64,000 bases of DNA from Mycobacterium sp. SMC-8 (GTDB lineage: Bacteria; Actinomycetota; Actinomycetes; Mycobacteriales; Mycobacteriaceae). The stretch covers positions 4,836,001-4,900,000 of the forward strand of contig NZ_CP079865.1 in the NCBI RefSeq assembly GCF_025263565.1, in the 5' to 3' direction. This document shows, one piece after another, positions 8,986-17,201 of this stretch. Below the pieces are notes generated by a model, which was not told the origin of the DNA, did not search any database, and worked only from the letters and a program-made list of their open reading frames with translations. A program made the translations under genes and the position numbers. Numbering within the stretch: the first letter of the stretch is position 1; every line of letters starts with the position of its first letter.

Positions 8986-9705
8986 GTGGAGAAAGTCATG
9001 TTCGCCCTGCGTGGCGCGTCCGGCGACGACGACTGGTGCACCAGGCTCCGCACGGACGTCGCCGAGACCCTGCTCGGGACGGGGGTGCCGGGGCTGACGG
9101 TCCACGTCCGGGACGCATCGGTACGGGATTCGCTGATGACGCTGACCACGCTGGATCCGCCGGCGCTGGCGTTCGTCACGCTGTGGACGCAGCAGTATTA
9201 CGGCGATCAGATCCGCACCGCGACAACGCTGTTGAGTCAGCACTGCGATCTGCTCGCCGCATACCTGGTGACCGAGTCGGTGCCGCTGGCCGCTCCTGCC
9301 ACCGAGCCGGGCGAGCGCACCCCGGGCCTGGCCAACATCGCGCTGCTGCGCCGGCCCGCCGAGATGGACGAGGCGACGTGGCTGCACCGGTGGCATCGCG
9401 ATCACACCCAGGTCGCCATCGACACCCAGTCGACGTTCGGCTACACCCAGAACTCGGTGGTGCGGCCCCTCACCGACGGGGCGCCGGCGATTTCGGCGAT
9501 CGTGGAGGAGCTGTTCCCGATCGAGGCGACCGCGGATCTGCATGCGTTCTTCGGCGCGGCCGACGACGCCGACCTCGACGACCGCATGCGCCGGATGGTG
9601 GCCAGCACCACGGCGTTCGGAGCCAACCGGAACGTCGACACGGTGCCGACGAGTCGCTACGTGCTCCGCGACCCGTTCACCGCGGCGGATAGGCTGCGGC
9701 CGTGA
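8986..9705 (+). CDS. EthD domain-containing protein
   Basis: The 239-residue cytosolic protein carries an EthD-type ferredoxin-like fold in its second half. The segment LLRRPAEMDEATWLHRWHRDH (about residues 115-135) resembles the EthD core, and QNSVVRPLTDGAPAISAIVEEL follows it. EthD proteins accompany oxidative or acyl-CoA degradation systems and their chemistry is poorly defined. A TATGTT box 6 nt before the GTG at 8986 supports leaderless translation. An ATG at 8998 preceded by GGAGA is the alternative start. The stop overlaps the start of the enoyl-CoA hydratase gene by 4 bases, so the pair is coupled. Confidence 0.65.
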   Translation: MEKVMFALRGASGDDDWCTRLRTDVAETLLGTGVPGLTVHVRDASVRDSLMTLTTLDPPALAFVTLWTQQYYGDQIRTATTLLSQHCDLLAAYLVTESVPLAAPATEPGERTPGLANIALLRRPAEMDEATWLHRWHRDHTQVAIDTQSTFGYTQNSVVRPLTDGAPAISAIVEELFPIEATADLHAFFGAADDADLDDRMRRMVASTTAFGANRNVDTVPTSRYVLRDPFTAADRLRP

Positions 9706-10460
9706 CACTGCAGATCAGCGACGAGAACCGGGTTCGGACCCTGGTCCTGAACCGTCCTGAGGCGCTCAACGCGTTCAATCAGGAACTCTATCTCGCCACC
9801 GCGACCGCGCTGCGGGACGCCGACGCCGACCCCGACGTTGCGGTCGTGCTGCTCACCGGCGCGGGGCGGGCGTTCAGCGCGGGCAACGACCTCAAAGAGA
9901 TGCAGGCGGGTATCGCCGACGGGTCGTTGACCAACGAGGGCAGCCACTTCACCACGATGATCGACGCGCTGACCGAACTGTCCAAACCGCTGATCTGCGC
10001 GGTCAACGGCGTCGGGCTGGGCATCGGTGCCACGATCCTCGGCTACGCCGACTTGGTGTTCATGTCGACGACCGCGCGGTTGAAGTGCCCGTTCACCAGC
10101 CTCGGCGTCGCACCGGAGGCCGCGTCGTCCTATCTCCTGCCGCAGCTGATCGGCCGGCAGAACGCCGCGTGGCTGCTGCTGTCCTCGGAGTGGGTGGACG
10201 CCGCCGAGGCGAAGCAGATGGGGATCGCGTGGAAGGTCTGCGAACCCGAGGAGCTGCTGGCTGACGCTCGCAGGCACGCGGAAATCCTTGCGTCCCGGTC
10301 GATTCCGAGTCTGGTCGCCGTCAAGAAGACGATCGTCGCACCGCTGCGCGCCGAGATCGCGGCCGCCACGCAGCGGGAGAACGCGCACTTCCAGGAGCTG
10401 CTCGGGGGAGCCGCCAACGCCGCGGCGCTCGCGGACTTCACCGGCCGGCGCAACAGCTGA
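9702..10460 (+). CDS. Enoyl-CoA hydratase/isomerase family protein
   Basis: The 252-residue crotonase-fold protein starts at the GTG at 9702, in a GTGA overlap with the EthD gene. Family motifs are LNRPEALNAFN (about 17-27), the first oxyanion segment GRAFSAGNDLKEM (about 57-69), and the second oxyanion segment NGVGLGIGATI (about 103-113). The helix normally carrying the hydratase Glu pair reads SLGVAPEAASSYLLPQLIG, which fits hydratases or isomerases that keep one acidic residue. The expected role is 2-enoyl-CoA hydration or double-bond isomerisation in fatty-acid or side-chain beta-oxidation. The exact substrate is unknown. Confidence 0.85.
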   Translation: MTLQISDENRVRTLVLNRPEALNAFNQELYLATATALRDADADPDVAVVLLTGAGRAFSAGNDLKEMQAGIADGSLTNEGSHFTTMIDALTELSKPLICAVNGVGLGIGATILGYADLVFMSTTARLKCPFTSLGVAPEAASSYLLPQLIGRQNAAWLLLSSEWVDAAEAKQMGIAWKVCEPEELLADARRHAEILASRSIPSLVAVKKTIVAPLRAEIAAATQRENAHFQELLGGAANAAALADFTGRRNS

Positions 10461-10463
10461 AAG

Positions 10464-10652
10464 CTACTGCGCGACCCGCTCCGGCTTCCCGGCGAAGTGC
10501 GCCTCGATGATGGCCCGCAGCGTGCGCCTGCAGCGCCCGCAGTCGCCTCCCGCGCCGCACGCCTCGGCGATCTCCTTGGATGTCCGGGCGCCGTTGGCCA
10601 CGACCTCGCCGACCACGTGACTCGTGGCTCCGGTGCAGAGGCAGACGAACAT
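10464..10652 (-). CDS. bfd: Bacterioferritin-associated ferredoxin (Bfd-like)
   Basis: The 62-residue protein has the [2Fe-2S] ligand pattern of Bfd: Cys4 and Cys6 in FVCLCTG, and Cys38 and Cys41 in GGDCGRC. The helix-turn-helix-like BFD fold (VVANGARTSKEIAEACGAG) lies between them. Bfd donates electrons to bacterioferritin haem to reduce and release stored iron. The ATG at 10652 lies 5 bases beyond the end of the preceding gene (10658-11290), with which it forms an operon. Both are divergent from bfrA, its expected partner, 880 bases away. A candidate IdeR site sits between them. Confidence 0.9.
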   Translation of the reverse strand: MFVCLCTGATSHVVGEVVANGARTSKEIAEACGAGGDCGRCRRTLRAIIEAHFAGKPERVAQ

Positions 10653-10657
10653 GACGG

Positions 10658-11290
10658 CTAACCCGATTCGCCGACGCTCATCAGGTGGGCGAACCGGCCC
10701 ACGAAGCGGGTCGGATAGGGCCCCATGCCTGCACTGGTCATCCATTCGGCGGCGGCGTCGGGATGCTCGATCCACTGCCTGGCACTGGCCTCGTCGGCGA
10801 TCTCCTGCAGGATCAGCACCTCGTGACCGTCGTCGAGCGCGCGGTACACCCAGATCTTGCGCACGCCGCCGCTCTTGAAGCGCTCGAGGCCGTCGTGCAC
10901 CTTGATCATGAGCTGCGAGACATCCTCGACGGAGGACATCACGCCGACGACCACCCGTCCGATCCGGCCCTCGGATTCGGTTCCGTCCATATCGATCTTC
11001 TCGACGACCTCACCCCCGAAGATCGGCGGGATGTCGTCGGCGCCGGAGATGTCGAACCATTCGAATATCGCGGTGGAGCGCAGCACATCGCGGATCGAAT
11101 GAGCGTTTCGAATTCCGATCGTGACGAGCACGCGCCGCGGTTCCCAAATCGATTCATAGACCACCACGTGATGGGCGCCGATCGAGGAAAGTCCGTCGCG
11201 GTGCCTTTTCAGCCATTTCCACATACGGTCGAGGTCGTCTACACGAAAATCACAGGCAAGGATGAATGAGTGCAGATCGTACTCACCCAT
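10658..11290 (-). CDS. Conserved protein of unknown function, bfd operon
   Basis: The 210-residue soluble protein has no signal peptide or membrane helix. I recognise no named function. The sequence falls into two halves with similar spacing of aromatic and hydrophobic positions. The second half (about residues 105-205; VYRALDDGHEVLILQEIADE, then HPDAAAEWMTSAGMG) reads like an antibiotic-biosynthesis-monooxygenase (ABM-like) ferredoxin-like barrel. It is cotranscribed with bfd and starts 35 bases from the IdeR-like box at 11325-11343, so an iron-linked role is plausible. That role is inferred from position alone. Confidence 0.6.
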   Translation of the reverse strand: MGEYDLHSFILACDFRVDDLDRMWKWLKRHRDGLSSIGAHHVVVYESIWEPRRVLVTIGIRNAHSIRDVLRSTAIFEWFDISGADDIPPIFGGEVVEKIDMDGTESEGRIGRVVVGVMSSVEDVSQLMIKVHDGLERFKSGGVRKIWVYRALDDGHEVLILQEIADEASARQWIEHPDAAAEWMTSAGMGPYPTRFVGRFAHLMSVGESG

Positions 11291-11324
11291 GTGGTTACCC
11301 TTACCTCGGAACGGCCGCAGACAC

Positions 11325-11343
11325 TTAGCGCAGTCTAACCTTA
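11325..11343. promoter_or_regulatory. Candidate IdeR (iron box) operator
   Basis: TTAGCGCAGTCTAACCTTA matches 14 of 19 positions of the mycobacterial IdeR consensus TTAGGTTAGGCTAACCTAA. It sits between divergent bfrA and the bfd operon, 35 bases before the bfd-operon start and 190 bases before bfrA. IdeR is known to activate bfrA and repress uptake genes. Binding here is inferred. Confidence 0.6.
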
Positions 11344-11532
11344 CTTAGCCTAGGCAGTCCAGATCTCGGCCTCGATCCGAGGCCCGCTCCCGCGCCGGCA
11401 CGCCGACAACACGTCTCCCACACCGAGGTTCGCGCTCACTCGAAGCGTGAAGTGGACTAAGTTGGAGGTGCTCGCACAACAGCCCGTGCAGATATCGCAC
11501 GCCTCAGCCCGCTAGGCCTTTAGGAGCAAGTC

Positions 11533-12012
11533 ATGCAAGGCGATCCCGAAGTGCTCAAATTGCTCAACGAACAATTGACGAGCGAATTGACGGCGATCAA
11601 CCAGTATTTTCTGCATTCCAAGATGCAGGACAATTGGGGCTTCACCGAATTGGCCGAACACACTCGGAAAGAATCATTCGAAGAAATGGTTCACGCCGAG
11701 GAGATCACCGACCGCATCCTGCTCCTGGACGGGTTGCCGAATTATCAGCGCCTGTTCTCCCTGCGGGTCGGACAGACGGTGCGGGAGCAGTTCGAGGCCG
11801 ACCTGGCGATCGAGTACGAGGTGGTGGCCCGACTCAAGCCGGGCATCATCATGTGCCGGGAGAAGGGCGACTCGACCTCGGCGAATCTGTTCGAGAAGAT
11901 CCTCGCCGACGAGGAACAGCACGTCGACTACCTCGAGACCCAGCTGGAGCTGATGAACAAGCTCGGCGAGGAGCTGTATCTGGCGCAGTGCGTGTCTCGC
12001 CCGCCGTCCTGA
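11533..12012 (+). CDS. bfrA: Bacterioferritin BfrA
   Basis: The 159-residue four-helix-bundle ferritin is full length. The ferroxidase ligands Glu18, Glu51 and His54 are in place, the second half supplies Glu at about 93 and the ExxH pair at about 126/129 (DEEQH), and Met52 (EEMVHAEE) is the inter-subunit haem ligand. It oxidises Fe(II) and stores the mineral in a 24-mer shell in the cytosol. The ATG at 11533 is preceded by AGGAG at optimal spacing. The bfd gene, which encodes its likely electron donor, is divergent from it with an IdeR-like box between, and the MFS gene lies downstream as in M. tuberculosis (Rv1876-Rv1877, from memory). Confidence 0.95.
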   Translation: MQGDPEVLKLLNEQLTSELTAINQYFLHSKMQDNWGFTELAEHTRKESFEEMVHAEEITDRILLLDGLPNYQRLFSLRVGQTVREQFEADLAIEYEVVARLKPGIIMCREKGDSTSANLFEKILADEEQHVDYLETQLELMNKLGEELYLAQCVSRPPS

Positions 12013-12121
12013 CGGTTCGGCTCCCACACCCGCGGGAATGACACCTGCCGGACAAGCGTAACTTTCATAGCTCATCTAACGATGTCCTATGCGGAGTTCT
12101 CGCTCGACCAGAAAGGCAGGC

Positions 12122-14176
12122 ATGGCGTCCCCTGCAGCGCACCCAGAGACCACCGAGCCGGCGGAACCGGCGCCGGTCAGCCCACAGCGCCGCAACGTCA
12201 TCTTCATCGCGGTGGCGCTCGGCATGCTGCTCGCGGCGCTGGATCAAACGATCGTGGCGACCGCGCTGCCGACCGTGGTCGCCGATCTGGGCGGTGCGGG
12301 ACATCAGTCCTGGGTGGTCACCAGCTACCTGCTGGCCTCGACGATCGTCACCGCGATCGTCGGCAAGCTCGGTGACATGTTCGGCCGCAAGGTGATCTTC
12401 GCCGCGGCCATCCTGTTCTTCCTGACCGGTTCAGTGCTGTGCGGCATCTCCTCGTCGATGGAGATGCTGGTGGCCTCGCGCGCGCTGCAAGGCGTCGGCG
12501 GCGGCGCGCTGATGGTCACCGCCGCGGCGCTCATCGGCGAGGTGATCCCGCTGCGCGACCGCGGTCGCTACCAGGGCGCGCTCGGCGCCGTCTTCGGCGT
12601 CACCACGGTCATCGGCCCGTTGCTCGGCGGCTATTTCACCGATCACTTGAGCTGGCGCTGGGCGTTCTGGATCAACGTGCCGATCGGGATCGTGGTTCTC
12701 CTGGTGGCGCTGACGGCGATCCCGGCGCTGGGCAGGCGCGGCAGGCCCGTCATCGACTACGCCGGCATCGTGCTGATCGGGCTGGGCGCCTCCGGCCTCA
12801 CACTGGCCACCAGCTGGGGCGGCAGCACCTATGCCTGGTCCTCGCCGACGATCATCGGTCTGTTCGTCGGCTCGGCCGTCGCGCTGGCGTTCTTCGTGCG
12901 GGTCGAGATGCGCGCCACCGAGCCGATCCTGCCCATCCGGCTGTTCGCCAGCCCGGTGTTCACCGTGTGCTGCATCCTGTCGTTCATCGTGGGTTTCGCG
13001 ATGCTCGGAGCGCTGACGTTCCTGCCGACGTTCATGCAGTTCGTCGACGGGGTGTCGGCGACCGAATCCGGCCTGCGCACCCTGCCGATGGTCGGCGGCC
13101 TGCTGCTGACCTCGATGGGCAGCGGCGTGCTGGTCAGCCGCACCGGCCGCTACAAGATCTTCCCGGTGGTCGGCACCGCGGTGATGGTGCTGGGCTTCGT
13201 GCTGCTGTCGCGGATGGACGCGACGACGCCGATGCTGCAGCAGAGCGCGTACCTGTTCATCCTGGGCACCGGCATCGGCATGTGCATGCAGGTGCTGGTC
13301 CTGATCGTGCAGAGCACCGCGAAATTCTCCGATCTCGGTGTCGCCACGTCCGGCGTGACGTTCTTCCGCACCATCGGAAGCTCGTTCGGCGCCGCCATTT
13401 TCGGCTCGCTGTTCGCCAACTTCCTGGACGCCCGCATCGCCCCGGCTCTGGCCGCGGGCGGAGCACCGCCCGAAGCAGCGCAGTCGCCGCAGGTGTTGCA
13501 CCGCCTTCCGGACGCCGTCGCCGCGCCGATCGTGACCGCCTACGCGGACTCGTTGGGCCTGGTCTTCCTGTGCGCTGCGCCCGTCGCGGCGATCGGTTTC
13601 TTCGTAGCGCTGACACTCAAGCAGGTGCCGCTGCAGGAGCTCGAGACGTCCGCGGCACTGGACATGGGAGAGGGCTTCGCGATGCCCTCGAGCGGCACTC
13701 CCGAAGAGATGCTGGAGACCGCCGTGGCCCGGATGGTGCGCCAGTCACCCGAGATCAGGTTGCGCAGCATCGCGGGCACCCGCGGATGCGAGTCCGACGT
13801 GGCGCTGTTGTGGGCGCTGATCCAGATCTACCGGCAGAGCCAGGTGTTCGGCTCGGCGCGACTGAGCGAGATGGCCGAGCGGCTGCGCGTACCGCCGGAG
13901 GTGCTCGAGCCGACGTTCGACCGGCTGGTCGCGTCCGGCCACGCGCTGCGCACCGGCGACCAACTGTGGCTGACGCAGTCGGGCGCCCGTCAGGTCGACG
14001 CCGCGTCCACGGCGCTGGTCAGCCGGATCGTGGCGAAGCTGGAAAGTTCACCGAGTTTCGAGGGCCGTCCGGACCGCGCCGAGGTGGAGGCCGCGCTGGA
14101 GAAGATCGCGCAGCGTCTGCTGGTGCAGCGCGACTGGGACGACGAGCGGACGCAACTCGCCACCGCGGCAAGGTGA
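12122..14176 (+). CDS. MFS exporter of the 14-TM EmrB/QacA type with C-terminal cytoplasmic domain
   Basis: The 684-residue protein has about 14 hydrophobic segments over residues 25-510. DHA2 motifs are LDQTIVATALPTV (motif D1, about 39-51) and GKLGDMFGRK (motif A, about 80-89). A cytoplasmic tail of about 170 residues follows. The part from about 540 to 640 (DVALLWALIQIYRQS, then LSEMAERLRVPPEVLEPTFDRLVASGHAL and LWLTQSGARQVD) reads like a winged-helix domain. It probably exports drugs or metabolites by proton antiport. I chose the ATG at 12122, which has AAAGG upstream, over an upstream in-frame start at 12089 that adds 11 basic residues. Confidence 0.85.
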   Translation: MASPAAHPETTEPAEPAPVSPQRRNVIFIAVALGMLLAALDQTIVATALPTVVADLGGAGHQSWVVTSYLLASTIVTAIVGKLGDMFGRKVIFAAAILFFLTGSVLCGISSSMEMLVASRALQGVGGGALMVTAAALIGEVIPLRDRGRYQGALGAVFGVTTVIGPLLGGYFTDHLSWRWAFWINVPIGIVVLLVALTAIPALGRRGRPVIDYAGIVLIGLGASGLTLATSWGGSTYAWSSPTIIGLFVGSAVALAFFVRVEMRATEPILPIRLFASPVFTVCCILSFIVGFAMLGALTFLPTFMQFVDGVSATESGLRTLPMVGGLLLTSMGSGVLVSRTGRYKIFPVVGTAVMVLGFVLLSRMDATTPMLQQSAYLFILGTGIGMCMQVLVLIVQSTAKFSDLGVATSGVTFFRTIGSSFGAAIFGSLFANFLDARIAPALAAGGAPPEAAQSPQVLHRLPDAVAAPIVTAYADSLGLVFLCAAPVAAIGFFVALTLKQVPLQELETSAALDMGEGFAMPSSGTPEEMLETAVARMVRQSPEIRLRSIAGTRGCESDVALLWALIQIYRQSQVFGSARLSEMAERLRVPPEVLEPTFDRLVASGHALRTGDQLWLTQSGARQVDAASTALVSRIVAKLESSPSFEGRPDRAEVEAALEKIAQRLLVQRDWDDERTQLATAAR

Positions 14177-14195
14177 CCCGGCTACGATGCGGGCC

Positions 14196-14678
14196 ATGAG
14201 CCGAATCGGAGATTTCGCCGACGACGACGTGACCGGCTTCGCGGTGAAGTCACCCGAGTTGGGCACCGCGATGGCACAGTTCACCAACGCCGTCTACACC
14301 AAGAACCGGTTGCCCATGCGGGTGCGGGAGGCCGCGCGGATCGTGATCGCCTATGCCAACGAGTGCGTGGTGTGCCAGAACACCAGGGACTCCGAGGGCG
14401 AGGCCAACGGCATCAGCGAGGAGTTCTACGACTACGCCACGCAGTGGCGCACCTGGCCGGGCTACAGCGATCAGGAGCGCATCGCGATGGAGTATGCGCA
14501 CCGCTTCGCCACCGATCACACCGGGCTGCGCGACGACGACGACTTCTGGGAGCGGGCCGCGGTCCACTTCGACGACGAGTTGCTCACCGACCTGGCGATC
14601 TCCTGCGCCATGTGGGTCGGCATGGGCCGGATGCTGCGCACCCTCGACATCGGTCAGGCCTGCAAGATCACCCTGTAA
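14196..14678 (+). CDS. Carboxymuconolactone decarboxylase/AhpD-like protein
   Basis: The protein is 160 residues from the ATG at 14196, or 163 from the ATG at 14187. It carries the AhpD-type redox motif ECVVCQNTRD at about residues 55-65. The CxxC there, with the following acidic and helical segments, is the alkylhydroperoxidase-core signature. Such proteins are usually peroxidase or disulfide-reductase-like. A TACGAT box ends 8 bases before 14196 and supports leaderless translation from that ATG. It lies between the MFS gene and glnA3. M. tuberculosis lacks an equivalent here as far as I recall. Confidence 0.8.
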   Translation: MSRIGDFADDDVTGFAVKSPELGTAMAQFTNAVYTKNRLPMRVREAARIVIAYANECVVCQNTRDSEGEANGISEEFYDYATQWRTWPGYSDQERIAMEYAHRFATDHTGLRDDDDFWERAAVHFDDELLTDLAISCAMWVGMGRMLRTLDIGQACKITL

Positions 14679-14707
14679 GGAACCCGGATCGGCTGCAGAA
14701 TGGCGAG

Positions 14708-16048
14708 ATGGCAGCCAAACCCCTGGCCGCTGCGGCCATCGCCCAGTTAGAGGCCGACGGCGTCGCCACCCTGATCGGCACCGTCGTCAATCCCGCCGGC
14801 CTGATCCACGCCAAGACGGTGCCCCTGCGGCGCATGGGATCGTTCGCCGACCCCGGTCTGGGCGCCAGTCCGGTGTGGCACGTGTTCGCCATCGACCAGA
14901 CCGGCATCGTCTTCAGCGACGCCACCGGCGTCGTCGGCGATCAGCGGATCCGTATCGATCTCGCGGGGTTGCGCATCCTCGGGGACGGATTGGCCTGGGC
15001 CCCGGGCTCGTTCTTCGGTCAGGACGGCTCGCCCGATCCGTACTGCACCCGCGGCGCGCTCCACCGGGTGCAGGAGGCCCTTGCCTCGGCCGGGATCGAG
15101 GCACTGGTCGGGCATGAGATCGAGTTCGTCCTCGTCGGTCCCGACGGCGCACCGCTGCCCGGGCACCTCTGGGCGCAGTACGGCCTGGCGGGGGTCCTGG
15201 AGTTCGAGGGTTTCGTCCGGGACGTGACCGCCGCGGCGACGGCCTCCAGCGTCGGCATCGAGCAGTTCCATCCGGAGTACGGCGTCAACCAGTTCGAGAT
15301 CTCACTGGCGCCACAGCCGCCGGTCATCGCCGCCGATCAGGTCACGCTGATGCGCATCATCGTGGGCCGGATCGCCAGAAAGTACGGCATGCGCGCGAGC
15401 CTGTCCCCGGTGCCCTTCGCGGGTAGCGTGGGAAATGGTGCGCACCAGCACTTTTCGCTGAGTCGTGAAGATGGGCCGATGTTCTCCGGTGGCGACGGAC
15501 CCGCCGGCATGACGGCCGAGGGCGCCTCGGCCGTGGCCGGTGTGCTCGCCGGGCTTACGGACGCCCAGGGTGTGCTGGGCGGCTCGGTGTTGTCCGGAAT
15601 GCGGATGCAGCCGGGACACTGGGCGGGCGCCTACGCGTGCTGGGGAACCGAGAACCGGGAGGCCGCGGTGCGGTTCCTGACCGGCGGGGAGGCCAACCCG
15701 TACGGCGCCAACGTCGAGGTCAAGATCATCGATCCGTCGGCGAACCCGTACCTGGCTTCGGCGGCGATCCTGGGGCTGGCACTCGACGGCATCGAGCGCG
15801 GCCTCACCCTGCCCGGGGAGGTGACCGTCGACCCGTCCAGCCTGGCCGATGACGCGGGTGTGGCCCTGCTGCCCACCGACCAGCCCGAGATCCTCGACGC
15901 GCTCGACGGTTCGGCGCGGATGCGCGCCATCCTGGGCGACGCGGTGGTCGATGCCGTCGTCGCGGTGCGGCGCTACGAACAGCGCAACTACGGGCAGCGC
16001 AGCGCCGACGAGCTCGCCGACAAGTTCCGGCTCGCCTGGAGCGTGTAG
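14708..16048 (+). CDS. glnA3: GlnA3-type glutamine synthetase-like ligase
   Basis: The 446-residue protein has the glutamine synthetase catalytic domain. The metal and substrate segments include VGHEIEFVLVGPDG (about 136-149), FHPEYGVNQFEISLAPQPP (about 190-208), GNGAHQHFSLSR (about 243-254) and the C-terminal NPYLASAAIL. GlnA3/PuuA-like members often act as gamma-glutamyl-amine ligases rather than true glutamine synthetases. The shortened, divergent N-terminus and the partner amidohydrolase fit that idea. The amidohydrolase GTG directly follows the stop codon with no gap, so the two are coupled. The order matches Rv1878-Rv1879 from memory. Confidence 0.85.
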   Translation: MAAKPLAAAAIAQLEADGVATLIGTVVNPAGLIHAKTVPLRRMGSFADPGLGASPVWHVFAIDQTGIVFSDATGVVGDQRIRIDLAGLRILGDGLAWAPGSFFGQDGSPDPYCTRGALHRVQEALASAGIEALVGHEIEFVLVGPDGAPLPGHLWAQYGLAGVLEFEGFVRDVTAAATASSVGIEQFHPEYGVNQFEISLAPQPPVIAADQVTLMRIIVGRIARKYGMRASLSPVPFAGSVGNGAHQHFSLSREDGPMFSGGDGPAGMTAEGASAVAGVLAGLTDAQGVLGGSVLSGMRMQPGHWAGAYACWGTENREAAVRFLTGGEANPYGANVEVKIIDPSANPYLASAAILGLALDGIERGLTLPGEVTVDPSSLADDAGVALLPTDQPEILDALDGSARMRAILGDAVVDAVVAVRRYEQRNYGQRSADELADKFRLAWSV

Positions 16049-17161
16049 GTGACGGCACTGGTTGAGCACGCCGCGACCGTCCGGCTCGTCGACCACCATG
16101 TGCACGGCTGCCGGCTCCGATCCGGCGACCGGTCGTGGTTCGAGAACGCCCTCAACGAGGCGAACACCGAGCCGGTGGCGGCGTTCGACTCCGCGTTCGA
16201 CACCCAGCTTGGCTTCGCGGTGCGCGCGCACTGCGCGCCGTTGCTCGGGCTCGACCGGCACGCCGATGCCGACGTGTACTGGGCGGCACGCTGCGCATTG
16301 CCTGAAGATGTTCTGGCGCAACGGTTCCTACGTGCGGCTGGGGTGTCGGATTGGCTGGTGGACACCGGGTTCGCCGGCGGGGTGGCCGATCTGTCAGAGC
16401 TGGGCGCCCTCGGCGCCGGGCGGGTGCACGAGATCGTGCGGTTGGAGACGGTCGCCGAGCAGGCCGCCGCAGCGCCGGGGGATTACGCCGCCGCGTTCGA
16501 CGAGCTCCTCTGGCAGCAGACCGCAACCGCGGTGGGCACCAAGTCGATCCTGGCCTACCGCGGCGGCTTCCTGGGCGAGCTGTCCGACCCGTCCCCGGCG
16601 GAGGTGGCCGACGCGGCCGCCCGCTGGCGCGACGCGGGCGGGACCCGGCTGACGGATCGGGTGCTGTTGCGCTTCGGACTGCACCGGGCGCTGCGACTGG
16701 GCAAGCCGCTGCAGTTCCACGTCGGGCTCGGCGACCGCGACTGTGATCTGCACGCCGCCAACCCCGTTCACCTGCTGGACTTTCTGCGAGTCAGCGGGGA
16801 CACGCCGGTGATGTTGCTGCACTGCTACCCGTATGAACGGGAGGCCGGTTACCTGGCGCAGGCGTTCAACAACGTCTACCTCGACGGCGGATTGTCGATC
16901 AACCATCTCGGCGCCCGCTCGGCGGCGTTCGTGGCCCGGCTGCTGGAGCTGGCGCCGTTCCGCAAGATCCTGTACTCGTCGGACGGGTTCGGTCCGGCCG
17001 AACTGCACTTCCTCGGCGCCCTGCTGTGGCGCGACGGAATCGCCGCGGTCCTGCAGTCTTTCGTCGACGCTGACGAGTGGAGCCAGAGCGACGCGATCCG
17101 GGTGGTCGACTTGATCGCGCACCGCAACGCCGAGCGTGTGTACCACCTGGACCGGCGCTGA
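16049..17161 (+). CDS. Amidohydrolase (FluG/Rv1879-like) paired with glnA3
   Basis: The 370-residue metal-dependent hydrolase has a TIM-barrel layout: the first metal motif VDHHVHGCRL (about 14-23), LQFHVGLGDRD in the middle, LLHCYPYERE (about 257-266), and SSDGFGPAELHF near the C-terminus, which holds the catalytic Asp. In fungal FluG proteins this amidohydrolase domain is fused to a glutamine synthetase-like domain. Here the two are separate genes joined at stop/start. It probably hydrolyses an amide or gamma-glutamyl compound made or used by the GlnA3 partner; that link is inferred. Confidence 0.75.
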   Translation: MTALVEHAATVRLVDHHVHGCRLRSGDRSWFENALNEANTEPVAAFDSAFDTQLGFAVRAHCAPLLGLDRHADADVYWAARCALPEDVLAQRFLRAAGVSDWLVDTGFAGGVADLSELGALGAGRVHEIVRLETVAEQAAAAPGDYAAAFDELLWQQTATAVGTKSILAYRGGFLGELSDPSPAEVADAAARWRDAGGTRLTDRVLLRFGLHRALRLGKPLQFHVGLGDRDCDLHAANPVHLLDFLRVSGDTPVMLLHCYPYEREAGYLAQAFNNVYLDGGLSINHLGARSAAFVARLLELAPFRKILYSSDGFGPAELHFLGALLWRDGIAAVLQSFVDADEWSQSDAIRVVDLIAHRNAERVYHLDRR

Positions 17162-17164
17162 CCC

Positions 17165-17197
17165 TTGACAACATACAACCACTCGGTTGTATGTTGT
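17165..17197 (+). promoter_or_regulatory. ArsR promoter with perfect palindromic operator
   Basis: A TTGACA -35 (17165-17170) and a TATGTT -10 (17190-17195) lie 6 bases before the GTG at 17202. Arms ACAACATACAACC (17168-17180) and GGTTGTATGTTGT (17185-17197) form a perfect 13-bp inverted repeat around ACTC and cover both promoter boxes. It is a classic autorepression design for the ArsR-type regulator that follows. Confidence 0.85.
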
Positions 17198-17201
17198 AGG
17201 C

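Noticed and set aside
7492..9708. 738-codon leftward frame and 581-codon rightward frame over the FUSC gene
   Set aside because: Both are composition artefacts of high GC. The 667-residue frame has coherent membrane helices.
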